From Maricaulis sp965242785 (GTDB lineage: Bacteria; Pseudomonadota; Alphaproteobacteria; Caulobacterales; Maricaulaceae): a stretch of 64,000 nucleotides of DNA. The notes under the pieces were generated by a model. That model saw only the letters and a list, made by a program, of their open reading frames with translations. It did no database searches and had not been told where the DNA came from. Position numbers and translations under genes: made by a program. This document shows, piece by piece, positions 16,102-23,607 of this stretch. The stretch is from assembly GCA_965242785.1 (NCBI GenBank), contig CBDETA010000003.1:682001-746000 (forward strand), given 5' to 3'. Position 1 is the stretch's first letter, and each line of letters starts with the position of its first letter.

Positions 16102-16532
16102 CCCGCACCCCCTGCCGTTTCGCCCATGTCGAACGCAGCCCAGCGGGCGGCCGCCAGGATGCGCTCGCGCAGTTCGGGTGGCGGCACGAACAGGCCCAGC
16201 TTGCCGCGCCCCTCGATGGGTTTCTGGAAGGGCACCGGATCCGCCAGCACCCAGGCGCGCGGCCCGGTGAAGAAGGCGCTCTCGTGATGCGACACCACAT
16301 CCACCAGCCGCGCGATGCCGACAAAGCCGCCGGTCTGCAGCGTGTCCGGCAAGGGCCAGCCCTGCGCCACGAAGGCAGCGCGGGCCTCCTCATCCACCAT
16401 GCGAGCGGCATGAATGATCAGCGGCCCGCGATAGCGCGTCGACCAGCTGCGATTCTCCACCGGCTTGTGCCCGGCCAGAATGGCCCAGGCCCAGGGCTGG
16501 CGTATGGATAGGGCGGGGATAGGATCGATCAT
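16098..16532 (-). CDS. ASCH-domain protein
   Basis: 144 residues from ATG 16532 (GAGG upstream). Contains the ASCH signature ALSIRQPWAWAILAGHKPVENRS near the N-terminus, then YRGPLIIHAAR and GFVGIARLVDV. ASCH domains have a PUA-like fold and bind nucleic acid or hydrolyse N4-acetylcytidine; which applies here is not evident. One of two ASCH-type proteins in this prophage (the other at 22867-23607). A terminator lies just upstream, so it may begin a new transcript. Confidence 0.85.
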   Translation of the reverse strand: MIDPIPALSIRQPWAWAILAGHKPVENRSWSTRYRGPLIIHAARMVDEEARAAFVAQGWPLPDTLQTGGFVGIARLVDVVSHHESAFFTGPRAWVLADPVPFQKPIEGRGKLGLFVPPPELRERILAAARWAAFDMGETAGGAG

Positions 16533-16545
16533 TGCGGCAGGCCTC

Positions 16546-16580
16546 AAAAAGGCCCGCCCCGCGGGATGTCCCGCAGGGCA
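16546..16580 (-). terminator. intrinsic terminator after the DUF2303 gene
   Basis: On the minus strand GCCCTGCGGGA pairs with TCCCGCGGGGC (one mismatch) and is followed after GGGCC by TTTTT. It lies between the DUF2303 gene and the ASCH gene. Confidence 0.65.
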
Positions 16581-16589
16581 GGACACGTC

Positions 16590-17462
16590 CTATCGGGTGG
16601 TCCGTCCAAAGAAGACCGGCACGCCGGTGTCCTCGGTAACCTTGAAGGCAATCTGCCGGAACAGGGCCTGCCGGGCGTACTCCACGCGGTGCCAGTTGAA
16701 ACCCAGCAACAGCCCGCCGGACGTCACCCGGAAAGTCAGGCGCGCCTCCAGCTGCATCGGTTCCTCACCGGCATAGATGGGGATGTCCACAGTGAACTTG
16801 CGCGGCACCACAACCTGTCCCGTCGTGCGGGTCTCTTCCTCATAGCGGAAGGCCCGGTCGCCGTTCTCGGTGCGGAATGACGACTTGAAGTTCGCCCCCT
16901 GCACCGCTTCCAGATCGCGGGCGATCTCGATCAGGGATCCCGCTTCCGGATGCAGCACATCCGTCGCGTTCTCTTCCAGGAAATGTGCGAACTCGTCCTG
17001 CTGGTGCAGCTCGCCCTCGAATGCATCCCAGCGCTTGAACTCCTCGGACACCCGCAAGGCCAGCACTGCCTGGTGCTCACGCGCACGCACCCGCACAGCA
17101 AGGTCCTCGGGTGTTTCAAAGGTCGCATCGTCCGAGGCCAGGTGATAGTCGACCAGGCCTTGAATCACCGCCCGGTCGATATCGGCGACCAGCACGGATC
17201 CGCCTTCCTTGAACCGGTTCAGGTAATCGATCAGGCTCTGCCGATCATCCACCACGATTGTCGAACGCGGCCGTGGCGCCAGGCGGTTCGGGTCGGACAC
17301 ATCCTTGAACTCATAGCCTTCCGGCACCATCGCAAATGCGCGGCCATCCGCCAGCGCATGCACCGGTCGGGCCGAAAAGCCCGCCTCGATCGCAGCGGCC
17401 AGCGCTTCGGCGGGCCGCGGATACGCTGCCGATGTTTCGGCAGCCTGGGTTTCGTCTGTCAT
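16590..17462 (-). CDS. DUF2303 family phage protein (YfdQ-like)
   Basis: 290 residues. Shows the family layout: N-terminal RPVHALADGRAFAMVPEGYE, then STIVVDDRQSLIDYLNRF, ADIDRAVIQGLVDYH, a helical middle with DLAVRVRAREHQAVLALRVS, and a C-terminal beta domain ending FGRT. These proteins are common in early regions of temperate phages; their role is unknown. Followed by an intrinsic terminator. Confidence 0.88.
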   Translation of the reverse strand: MTDETQAAETSAAYPRPAEALAAAIEAGFSARPVHALADGRAFAMVPEGYEFKDVSDPNRLAPRPRSTIVVDDRQSLIDYLNRFKEGGSVLVADIDRAVIQGLVDYHLASDDATFETPEDLAVRVRAREHQAVLALRVSEEFKRWDAFEGELHQQDEFAHFLEENATDVLHPEAGSLIEIARDLEAVQGANFKSSFRTENGDRAFRYEEETRTTGQVVVPRKFTVDIPIYAGEEPMQLEARLTFRVTSGGLLLGFNWHRVEYARQALFRQIAFKVTEDTGVPVFFGRTTR

Positions 17463-17487
17463 GGGTCAGGTCCTTTTGACTGAAGGG

Positions 17488-17521
17488 AAAACGCAAAGCC
17501 CCGGTCGCTAGTGCGCCGGGG
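17488..17521 (-). terminator. intrinsic terminator overlapping a gene end
   Basis: Minus strand CCCCGG pairs with CCGGGG across an 11-base loop, followed by CTTTGCGTTTT. The stem encloses the stop codon of the 112-residue gene, so termination and translation end are coupled. Confidence 0.6.
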
Positions 17522-17846
17522 TCTCGCCGAGAATTTTCTCCCGGCGGGCGGCCAGATCGTCCTCGATGTCGGTCTGGCGCGGATCGGTCTTGGTCAGGCG
17601 GGCCTCATCCGTCAGGAAGAAGATGCCCGTGCCCAGGGCGCGCTTCGGCAGCTTGCTGGTGACCACCGGCTTGCATTCCAGCTGCCCGGCCTTGTTGAGC
17701 TTCATCGGCAGTTTGATCGTCAGATCACCGCCCTCGCCCGTCTGGTGGATGGCTTCGAGCAGCTTATCCAGCTGGTCGGAGCATTCCCCGGCCAGCGCAC
17801 CACCGCGCAAGCCCAGGAAGAACTCGTTGAAACTGATGGTCTTCAT
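17508..17846 (-). CDS. unknown phage protein (112 residues)
   Basis: Starts MKTISFNEFFLGLRGGALAG at 17846 behind GAGGT; the longer frame to 17924 is not supported. A short helical N-terminal part is followed by beta-like DLTIKLPMKLNKAGQLECKP and a basic patch. It is the kind of small, abundant early phage protein often found beside DUF2303 genes. No family recognised. The start overlaps the stop of the preceding 62-residue gene as ATGA. Confidence 0.7.
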   Translation of the reverse strand: MKTISFNEFFLGLRGGALAGECSDQLDKLLEAIHQTGEGGDLTIKLPMKLNKAGQLECKPVVTSKLPKRALGTGIFFLTDEARLTKTDPRQTDIEDDLAARREKILGETPAH

Positions 17847-18031
17847 GACCGCACCTCGTCCTGGTTCTGAAAATGGATCTGGCCCTGTCCGCCAACAGCG
17901 GTTCGTACGGGCCCGGGCACGCACACGCCCGGCCCTGCCCCGCGCCGGGCCAGCGCCCGCGCGGTGTCCTCAAAGTCCTGTTCGTCCGCCCACAGGCGGC
18001 GAATGGGTGGGGGAAGATGCGCCCAGATCAT
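17843..18031 (-). CDS. small phage protein (62 residues)
   Basis: MIWAHLPPPIRRLWADEQDF at the start. Both ends are locked to neighbours by ATGA overlaps (the MazG stop at 18028 and the next start at 17846), the strongest reason to believe it is translated. Low complexity C-terminus, no recognised domain. Confidence 0.6.
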   Translation of the reverse strand: MIWAHLPPPIRRLWADEQDFEDTARALARRGAGPGVCVPGPVRTAVGGQGQIHFQNQDEVRS

Positions 18032-18705
18032 TGGGCGCCCTTGATCGGCGCGGTCTTGACGCGCTCGACTACGATCTCGACCTGTTGACAGGCGTCCCGC
18101 GGCCTCAGCGGCATCGGCAGGAACACATCAAACCCGTTGCGCTCGGAAACCGCGTTGAATTTCCCGGCCACCGCTTCGGCGAAACTGATCTTGGAGAACT
18201 CCGTGTACTGGCCGATCTTCAAGCAGTTGAACAAGGCGCGCTGGGCCTGCACCTCCAGCGTCTCGCGCAAGGTGTCATCGCTCACCCGGTTGCCGGTGAT
18301 GCCGTCGTCTGACCGGTTGATTTTCTTGATGATGTCGCACATCCGACCGACCGCGGCAGATACCTGCAGGGCCGAACGTTCGGGGCAGAACAATTCACCG
18401 GGAAAGGCCTTGGCGACCAGATCCGCAAAGTACTTCGACGGAAATGCCGGCATGCCGGCACGGGCTGCCAGCAGGTCGAGATAAATGACCACATCCGCCA
18501 GCTCGCCCGCGATCCGCCGGTCGCTGTTCTCGTTCCGGCAGTGATTGCGCGCAACCACCTCGTCGCACAGCTCGTCCACCTCACCGGCCAGGGCAACCGC
18601 CCAGCGGTTCAGGTCCCAGCTCATCACCCCGCCATGGGGATGCCAGAGGGCGCAGCGTTCCAGATTGCGTTCACGCAACAGCTCAAAATCGAAAGCCTCG
18701 CTCAT
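18028..18705 (-). CDS. MazG-like nucleotide pyrophosphohydrolase
   Basis: 225 residues from ATG 18705. Contains the MazG metal-binding pattern: AGEVDELCDEVVAR, then about 15 residues later GELADVVIYLDLLAARAG (EVxEx plus ExxDV). Members remove pyrophosphate from (d)NTPs; phage copies can lower host alarmone or cleanse the nucleotide pool. The C-terminal 100 residues (IIKKINRSDDGITGN onward) are an added helical extension. Coupled by 4-base overlaps on both sides. Confidence 0.8.
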   Translation of the reverse strand: MSEAFDFELLRERNLERCALWHPHGGVMSWDLNRWAVALAGEVDELCDEVVARNHCRNENSDRRIAGELADVVIYLDLLAARAGMPAFPSKYFADLVAKAFPGELFCPERSALQVSAAVGRMCDIIKKINRSDDGITGNRVSDDTLRETLEVQAQRALFNCLKIGQYTEFSKISFAEAVAGKFNAVSERNGFDVFLPMPLRPRDACQQVEIVVERVKTAPIKGAQ

Positions 18706-19073
18706 GCCGGCTCCCCTTCCTTTTTCCGGGTTGAAAACTGCACCACGCGGGCGTCGGCCCGCGCCTCGGTCTGGGCTTGGGCCAGGGCGCGCACCACGGC
18801 GCACATGGGCCCTTCGGCGGCGACGCGTTCCTGACTGGTCAGAAGGTCATCAAGATCCCAAGGGTTCGGCACCGTCAGCCGGTCGCCCAGCATGCTTTCC
18901 AGGATCCAGATCGCGTCCAGCACCAGCTTGATGTCGCTGGCCGCATGCATCGGCCGCATCGCCGGCAGGTGGATAAGGTCCAGCCCGGTCAACGCGCCAT
19001 TGCGGTCGAACAGGCCGTCCACCGTCACCCGGGTGGCGCGCCAGAGGATCGCGATCTCGACGCGCCGCCCCAT
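18702..19073 (-). CDS. unknown phage protein (123 residues)
   Basis: Starts MGRRVEIAILWRATRVTVDG at 19073, sharing one base with the upstream stop (TGATG), and overlaps MazG by ATGA. Beta-rich start, then AASDIKLVLDAIWILESMLG, a likely helix; the C-terminus is basic. Family not recognised. Confidence 0.65.
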   Translation of the reverse strand: MGRRVEIAILWRATRVTVDGLFDRNGALTGLDLIHLPAMRPMHAASDIKLVLDAIWILESMLGDRLTVPNPWDLDDLLTSQERVAAEGPMCAVVRALAQAQTEARADARVVQFSTRKKEGEPA

Positions 19074-19204
19074 CACATCACCCCGCGCCAGGCCAGCGTC
19101 GCGCAGACCATCAGCGCCCCCGACGCCAGCAACAGGGAAAACACCGCACACAGGGTCAGGCCGGTGCGCGCTTCCAGACGGGTGGGCGGGGTCGAGCGCG
19201 GCAT
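19073..19204 (-). CDS. 43-residue membrane peptide
   Basis: Too short for usual cut-offs but locked at both ends by TGATG overlaps: its ATG (19204) shares a base with the upstream stop and its TGA (19073-19075) with the downstream start. A basic N-terminus (MPRSTPPTRLEARTG) precedes one hydrophobic helix of about 22 residues (LTLCAVFSLLLASGALMVCA). Topology suggests the N-terminus stays inside. Role unknown; small single-span peptides in early phage operons include superinfection-exclusion proteins, but that is speculation. Confidence 0.6.
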   Translation of the reverse strand: MPRSTPPTRLEARTGLTLCAVFSLLLASGALMVCATLAWRGVM

Positions 19205-19704
19205 CAGCCTGCCTCCCCTTTGAGATGCGGATGCTCGGCCAGCAAAGCCGCCTCGGCCGCGGCAAAGGCGCGGATCCCCTCGCGAAGGGCGCGCAGGAAG
19301 TCCGGCGCCTCCTCACGGTCCACACGGCCATCGGCCAGATCGGCAGCGGCCTGCACACCAAACTCGCAGGCCTCGCGCAGGGCGTCGAAATGCACCCCCT
19401 TGCCTTTCACCGTCTCCGGTGCCGGCATCAGCAGATAGCCCGCCATCCGCGCCATCGCCTCGGTCACCCGGGGATAGCTGGCATGCCGTTCCGCGTCGGC
19501 GATCACATCGATGGGCGCAAAGGCTTGATGGGAATGCACCGTATAGCCGCGCAGCGTTTCCGCGCACCCGGCTCGCGTCTCCTGCCAGAACTGCTCTGGC
19601 CCGCCATTATCGCGCAGCACCAGCCGTGTGGCGTTTTTCAGCGCGGCATAGTCATCCGCGCCCAGCACCCGGCACGCGGGCGGTTTGGCTATACGGCCAC
19701 CCAT
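19204..19704 (-). CDS. unknown phage protein (166 residues)
   Basis: Starts MGGRIAKPPACRVLGADDYA. Mostly helical: DDYAALKNATRLVLRDNGG near the N-terminus and an A/E-rich C-terminus (AAAEAALLAEHPHLKGEAG). Gene position (first in the leftward run after the cro-like gene) and the N-terminal pattern faintly recall P2-type CII regulators, but this is not strong enough to name it. Confidence 0.7.
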   Translation of the reverse strand: MGGRIAKPPACRVLGADDYAALKNATRLVLRDNGGPEQFWQETRAGCAETLRGYTVHSHQAFAPIDVIADAERHASYPRVTEAMARMAGYLLMPAPETVKGKGVHFDALREACEFGVQAAADLADGRVDREEAPDFLRALREGIRAFAAAEAALLAEHPHLKGEAG

Positions 19705-19766
19705 TCTTGGGTTCCTCCCGCTGTTCCGAATTTGCAGACCGCGCCTGACGGGGAATGATCCCCGTC

Positions 19767-20024
19767 ATGGCGAAACACACCGACACCCCCCTCACCCCGG
19801 CCCACATTGCCCGCATCGCGGCGGATCTGGGCGGCCCGGCCGATCCGGCCCGCGACGCACGCATCGCGCGGCATGTCGCGGCACACGGTCGCCCGTCCAC
19901 GGTCAAAGAAACGCCCGCCCCGGCGGGGATCACCGGGACGGGCGCCCAATGCCCTGCGGTTACGGCGCGAGGCTGCCGTCGTGACACAACAGCACTCGCC
20001 ACGCAGGGCGGGGAGGAAACATGA
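19767..20024 (+). CDS. possible small protein (85 residues) opposite to the leftward operon
   Basis: Starts MAKHTDTPLTPAHIARIAAD. The first 55 codons have very high G/C in third positions, as real genes here do. The opposite-strand frame (start 20030, coupled to the cro-like stop) reads as an R/G/C-rich shadow. The ribosome binding site is poor (GGGGA 12 bases away), hence the low confidence. Ends 5 bases before the convergent cro-like gene. Confidence 0.4.
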   Translation: MAKHTDTPLTPAHIARIAADLGGPADPARDARIARHVAAHGRPSTVKETPAPAGITGTGAQCPAVTARGCRRDTTALATQGGEET

Positions 20025-20029
20025 GGGCA

Positions 20030-20284
20030 TCACGAGGACACCTCCGGCCGGGCGGCCGCATCCGGCGCGACAAGGCCGAGGGCGCGTTCAACCGCAATCA
20101 GGTTTTCAATGGTCCGGGGGCGCCAGCCGGGGCGTGCCATGTCCTTGATCGCACTCGCAGGGACTTCGCACTGCTTGGCAAAAGCCGCCTTATTGAATCC
20201 ACGGGCATTCAGCGCAGTCTGGATCAGTGCCAACGACTGCTCGGTAGCAGTCCTTGTTTTCTTTGGAGAAAGAGACTCGCTCAT
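20030..20284 (-). CDS. Cro-like HTH regulator
   Basis: 84 residues. LALIQTALNARGFNKAAFAK and VPASAIKDMARPGWRPRTIE form a compact XRE-like fold with a basic N-terminal tail. It is divergent from the repressor gene at 20398 and is the first gene after the operator-controlled leftward promoter, the standard place for cro. It would switch off the repressor side during lytic growth (inferred from position). Confidence 0.72.
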   Translation of the reverse strand: MSESLSPKKTRTATEQSLALIQTALNARGFNKAAFAKQCEVPASAIKDMARPGWRPRTIENLIAVERALGLVAPDAAARPEVSS

Positions 20285-20309
20285 GCAGCACCCTCATCAG
20301 ATGCTCGCA

Positions 20310-20362
20310 GAAAACGACGATCTTTCGTCGTTTGTCAAGCGCTAGCGACGATTATTCGTCCA
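20310..20362 (-). promoter_or_regulatory. leftward early promoter with two repressor operators
   Basis: Minus-strand -35 TTGACA (20338-20333) is followed after one A by an 18-bp operator, ACGACGA-N4-TCGTCGT (20314-20331), filling the spacer. A second, slightly weaker copy (20345-20362) lies 31 bp away on the far side of the -35. The -10 is poor (GTTTTC or TTTTCT). The same operator and the same spacing recur at 21489-21541. The site lies between the cro-like and repressor genes. Confidence 0.8.
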
Positions 20363-20397
20363 AGCCCTTCGTTACAAAACGTGCAAGAACACCAACC

Positions 20398-21087
20398 ATG
20401 ACCGGCTGGAACGCAGATGCTCAACGCGACGCCTTTAAGCGCGCCATGGCCCGCCTGGGCCTCAAAACCGCGGCGGACATCGCCCGGCGAACAGGTATTC
20501 CCCAAACCACCATTCGCTCCTATCTGAACGGCCAGGCCGACTCGCTATCAGCCCGGAATGAAAAGAAAATCGCGGAAGCTACTGGCCTAACACTTGCCCA
20601 ACTTTACGATGAGGATACGATTGCCACGCGCCAATGCGTGTGGGTTGTTGGGTTCATAGGTATAGGTGGCGTAGTGAGTTACATGCAGGGCGATGACCGG
20701 CCCAGTGGTCGGCGGGAACCACAAAAGCCGTTCGAATTTGACACAATCCAGGGTTTATATGAGGTGCGCTCACCGCCCGGACTGCCTGAAAACAGGACAT
20801 ACATCGCCTACGAGCTTCGCGGGTTTCCCATGCGCCCCGCAAAGGATCGTTGGGTTCTTTATTTCCTGAAGCATGAGGATGGCGATCTAGCCGATCTCAT
20901 CGGCGAGCCCTGCATTGTCCAGACCACAGATGGCCGTTCTTTGTTTCGAGTTCTCAGGCCGGGCTACGCAGCAGGCCGTTTCAACCTGGAAAGCTGGGAC
21001 GGGACCGACCTGGAGACGGACGTCGAAATCAAATCCGCTCACCTCTATGTCGCGCAGGCCCGCCCCGATATGGCCAGGGCAGACTAG
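20398..21087 (+). CDS. CI-type phage repressor with degenerate S24 domain
   Basis: 229 residues from ATG 20398. N-terminal HTH: DAFKRAMARLGLKTAADIAR, then TGIPQTTIRSYLNGQADSLS. The C-terminal part has the layout of LexA/CI S24 domains (IAYELRGFPMRPAKDRWVLYF, ACIVQTTDGRSLFRV-like strand). The position where autocleaving repressors have Ser in the G-x-S-M-x-P motif is Pro here (RGFPMRP). So it probably dimerises or cooperates through this domain but cannot cut itself after DNA damage. It should bind the four 18-bp operators. Confidence 0.8.
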   Translation: MTGWNADAQRDAFKRAMARLGLKTAADIARRTGIPQTTIRSYLNGQADSLSARNEKKIAEATGLTLAQLYDEDTIATRQCVWVVGFIGIGGVVSYMQGDDRPSGRREPQKPFEFDTIQGLYEVRSPPGLPENRTYIAYELRGFPMRPAKDRWVLYFLKHEDGDLADLIGEPCIVQTTDGRSLFRVLRPGYAAGRFNLESWDGTDLETDVEIKSAHLYVAQARPDMARAD

Positions 21088-21434
21088 CTGCCGGACCTGC
21101 GCCCTAGAGCTTGCTCGTACCGCGGGTCCACATAGTCATAGCCCGACCGTCCCGGGCGGCGCACATACACAATCGCAGGGCCATCGCCGAGCACCATGAC
21201 ACGCACGATTGCCACATCAGATCCCGCCGCCCCATGGGTCTCGAAATAGCAGGTAGCACCTGACGGCGATCGCTCGGATCCAAGCGTCACGCCGATGACG
21301 TCCAACCCCGACAACAGCGCCGCTCTCGTCGCCGTGTCATCCTGGCAATGCTGCCAGGCCGGCCACCGCCAAACACAGAACCCGACCACAACCACCAGCG
21401 CACTCGATAACACCCACCCGATAACGCCGCGCAT
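21084..21434 (-). CDS. unknown exported/membrane-anchored protein (116 residues)
   Basis: N-terminal hydrophobic segment (VIGWVLSSALVVVVGFCVWR, residues about 4-23) serves as membrane anchor or signal; the rest is a small soluble domain with two Cys (HCQDDT and GATCYFET) that could pair outside the cytoplasm. Convergent with the repressor gene (4-base overlap), so it is likely expressed in the lysogen. A lysogenic-conversion or superinfection-exclusion role would fit but is not shown. Confidence 0.65.
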   Translation of the reverse strand: MRGVIGWVLSSALVVVVGFCVWRWPAWQHCQDDTATRAALLSGLDVIGVTLGSERSPSGATCYFETHGAAGSDVAIVRVMVLGDGPAIVYVRRPGRSGYDYVDPRYEQALGRRSGS

Positions 21435-21488
21435 CGCCCCATCCTCATCAGAATAAACCCAGCATTGCAGCAGAGCACACGCGACAAC

Positions 21489-21541
21489 ACGACGGAGTTT
21501 CGTCGTTTTTGTTGACTAACGACGATTTTTCGTCGTACTAG
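21489..21541 (+). promoter_or_regulatory. rightward early promoter with two repressor operators
   Basis: Operators at 21489-21506 (ACGACGG-N4-TCGTCGT) and 21519-21536 (perfect ACGACGA-TTTT-TCGTCGT), 30 bp apart. The -35 TTGACT (21512-21517) lies between them and one A separates it from the second operator, which fills the spacer; -10 is TACTAG or GTACTA. Drives the operon that begins with the ATG at 21568. Layout is the mirror of the leftward promoter. Confidence 0.82.
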
Positions 21542-21567
21542 TCCTCCCATCATCCAGGAGGACATCC

Positions 21568-21693
21568 ATGTCACGCATCCTGCGCCATCCGGCCTTTCTC
21601 TACCCCGTCCAGGTGATCGGGTTCGGCCTGTTCATGGCCACCATCATCTCCCCACTCATCCTCGCCGCCATCGTCTCGAAGGTGCCGGCATGA
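21568..21693 (+). CDS. 41-residue membrane peptide, first gene of rightward operon
   Basis: Starts MSRILRHPAFLYPVQVIGFG behind a near-perfect CAGGAGGAC ribosome binding site with a 5-7 base spacer. One hydrophobic helix (GFGLFMATIISPLILAAIVS) then a short tail SKVPA. It begins 27 bases after the operator-controlled promoter and overlaps the next gene by ATGA. Strong promoter, strong ribosome binding site and first position suggest high early expression. Function unknown. Confidence 0.72.
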   Translation: MSRILRHPAFLYPVQVIGFGLFMATIISPLILAAIVSKVPA

Positions 21694-22136
21694 GCCAGGA
21701 CACACCCGCCCCCGCCGATCCGGCCAACACCCTCGCCGCGGCGCTGGCCGACAGCGCCCGCGCGCTGGGCCTTGATGTGAACACGCACACCTTCACGCCC
21801 GAGGGCGCCCGCGCGCTCGCGGCGATGGAAGCGGCGGCCCGCCGCCTCTGGAAAGCCGAACGCGGCAGCGACCAGATGGATGCCGGTCAGATGATCGGCT
21901 GCACCGCCCACGCCGTGCGCACCGCCCTCACCCGCGCCATGGCGCAGGATGGTGTCACCGGCATGCAAGCGGGTGAATACGTGCAGATGGTCTGCAATAT
22001 CGCCGCCGGTTTCCTCACCGATGCCCCGGACGAGATCCGCGAGGCGGTGGTCTACAATCTCTCCCTTGCCTTCACCCGCGAGGGACGCCGCGCCCAGAGC
22101 CTGATCGCGCGCGCCACATCGGAAGGGCAGGCATGA
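21690..22136 (+). CDS. unknown phage protein (148 residues)
   Basis: Helical, alanine-rich, soluble. Features: AAALADSARALGLDVNTHTF, EAAARRLWKAERGSDQMDAG and EYVQMVCNIAAGFLTDAPDE. Coupled to both neighbours by 4-base overlaps. No family recognised. Confidence 0.72.
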   Translation: MSQDTPAPADPANTLAAALADSARALGLDVNTHTFTPEGARALAAMEAAARRLWKAERGSDQMDAGQMIGCTAHAVRTALTRAMAQDGVTGMQAGEYVQMVCNIAAGFLTDAPDEIREAVVYNLSLAFTREGRRAQSLIARATSEGQA

Positions 22137-22870
22137 AATACATCCGCGTCATCGATTTCGAGACCACGGGCTTTGACCCGGCCTCCGAAGCCATTGTCGA
22201 GCTGGGCTGGACCGACGTGCTGCTGCCGGAAGGCGCGCCACCGCGTGTGGTCAAGGGCGGGCACCTGCTGATCAATCCGCACCGCCCCATCCCGCCGGTC
22301 GCCTCGGCCGTGCATCACATCATCGACGTGGACGTCGAAACCGCCCCGTCATGGGATCCGGGCTTCCTCGGTTTCGACGCGCCGCCTGATGGCGAGCTGA
22401 TCGCCTATGCCGCCCACAACGCGGCCTTCGAACAGGGTTTCGCCGGGGCCGATCCGGCGGTGCCATGGATCTGCACCTACAAGGCGGCCCTGCGGCTCTG
22501 GCCAGATGCGCCCTCGCATTCCAATCAGGCCCTGCGCTATTGGCGCAATCCGGAGGGCCTTCACCACGAAACCGCCCAGCCGGCCCACCGCGCCTTTCCC
22601 GACGCCTACGTCACCGCCTTCCTGCTGCGCGATCTGATCGCTGCCGCCGACGGTCACATCGAGGCCCTGATGGACTGGATGCATCAGCCCGCCCTGCAGA
22701 TCCATTGCCGCTTTGGCGAGCACAAGGACAAGCGCTGGGACGATGTGCCCAGCGACTATCTCGAATGGATCCTGCGCGCCGACTTCGACGCGGACGTCCG
22801 CTTCACCGCCGAACACCATCTCGACCTGCGTCGCGCCGCGGCGGAAGCACAGGCGGAGGTCCGGTCATGA
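22133..22870 (+). CDS. DEDDh 3'-5' exonuclease (exonuclease X/DnaQ-like) with DUF3820-type C-terminus
   Basis: 245 residues. Exo I VIDFETTGFD at residue 7; Exo II region HHIIDVD and AYAAHNAAFEQGF; Exo III HRAFPDAYVTAFLL with the catalytic His/Asp. Residues about 195-215 carry FGEHKDKRWDDVPSDYLEWIL, the pattern of the DUF3820 domain (F-G-K/H-K-G-x-P-x-Y-L-W) often attached to phage exonucleases. Likely trims or proofreads DNA during phage replication or recombination. Confidence 0.88.
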   Translation: MKYIRVIDFETTGFDPASEAIVELGWTDVLLPEGAPPRVVKGGHLLINPHRPIPPVASAVHHIIDVDVETAPSWDPGFLGFDAPPDGELIAYAAHNAAFEQGFAGADPAVPWICTYKAALRLWPDAPSHSNQALRYWRNPEGLHHETAQPAHRAFPDAYVTAFLLRDLIAAADGHIEALMDWMHQPALQIHCRFGEHKDKRWDDVPSDYLEWILRADFDADVRFTAEHHLDLRRAAAEAQAEVRS

Positions 22871-23607
22871 TCCCCACCCTTCCCCTCACCTTCTCGCCCG
22901 GCATGGTTCGCGCCATGCTGGACGGTCGCAAGACCCAGACGCGCCGCGTGCTGGAGACCCAGCTGACCCCCGTCGAGGGCGGCCCCATCCCGGAATGGCG
23001 TCTGGGCGAAAGCGCCAGCGCCCCGGTGTTCGACCGCGAGTCATTGAACTGGCACGCCGCCGACATCACCCGCTATGGCGCCACCACCATCCGCTGGGTC
23101 CGCGAGGCCTGGCGCACCGAGGCGCGCTTTGACGCCGTCAAGCCTGGCAGCCTGCCGGCCGGTGCGGCCCTGATGTTCGAGGCGGATGTGCGCCTGCATG
23201 GCGAACCGCCGGCCCAGGTGCGCGCCCGGTTCGGCAAGCTGCGCAATCCACGCTTCATGCCGCGCCGCCTTTCCCGCCTCACACTGTCCATGGCGCGGAT
23301 CGAAATCCAGCGCTTGCAGGACATCACGGACGAGGATGCTATCGCCGAAGGCCTGCTCGGCCTCACCAAGGATGGCACCACCGTCAAATACGGCCTGCCG
23401 GATCTGGACGGCCTGCCCGGCTCGGATGATGTCGGCATGGACTGGGCCGACTGGAACACCGATCCCCGCGCGGCCTATCGCACCGTCTGGGACACGTTGA
23501 ACGCCCGCCGCGGTTATGGCTGGGATACCAACCCTTGGGTCGCCGTCCTGCACTTCACCCCCATCCCCCGCAATGTCGATGCGGTCCTGCAGGAGCGGGC
23601 AGCATGA
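22867..23607 (+). CDS. ASCH-like phage protein (morphogenetic-protein annotation type)
   Basis: 246 residues from ATG 22867 (ATGA with the exonuclease). N-terminal MIPTLPLTFSPGMVRAMLDG followed by RKTQTRRVL, then TTIRWVREAWRTEARFD, FMPRRLSRLTLSMARIEIQR, LQDITDEDAIAEGL and a C-terminal GYGWDTNPWVAVLHF: this is the well-known phage family with an ASCH/PUA fold, often labelled morphogenetic protein without evidence. Probably binds RNA or modified nucleotides. Its C-terminal ERAA lies in a 22-bp direct repeat. Confidence 0.82.
   Translation: MIPTLPLTFSPGMVRAMLDGRKTQTRRVLETQLTPVEGGPIPEWRLGESASAPVFDRESLNWHAADITRYGATTIRWVREAWRTEARFDAVKPGSLPAGAALMFEADVRLHGEPPAQVRARFGKLRNPRFMPRRLSRLTLSMARIEIQRLQDITDEDAIAEGLLGLTKDGTTVKYGLPDLDGLPGSDDVGMDWADWNTDPRAAYRTVWDTLNARRGYGWDTNPWVAVLHFTPIPRNVDAVLQERAA

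Noticed and set aside
19689..20030. minus-strand frame coupled by TGATG to the cro-like stop
   Set aside because: The overlap is attractive, but the product is R/G/C-rich and third-position G/C favours the plus-strand frame at 19767.
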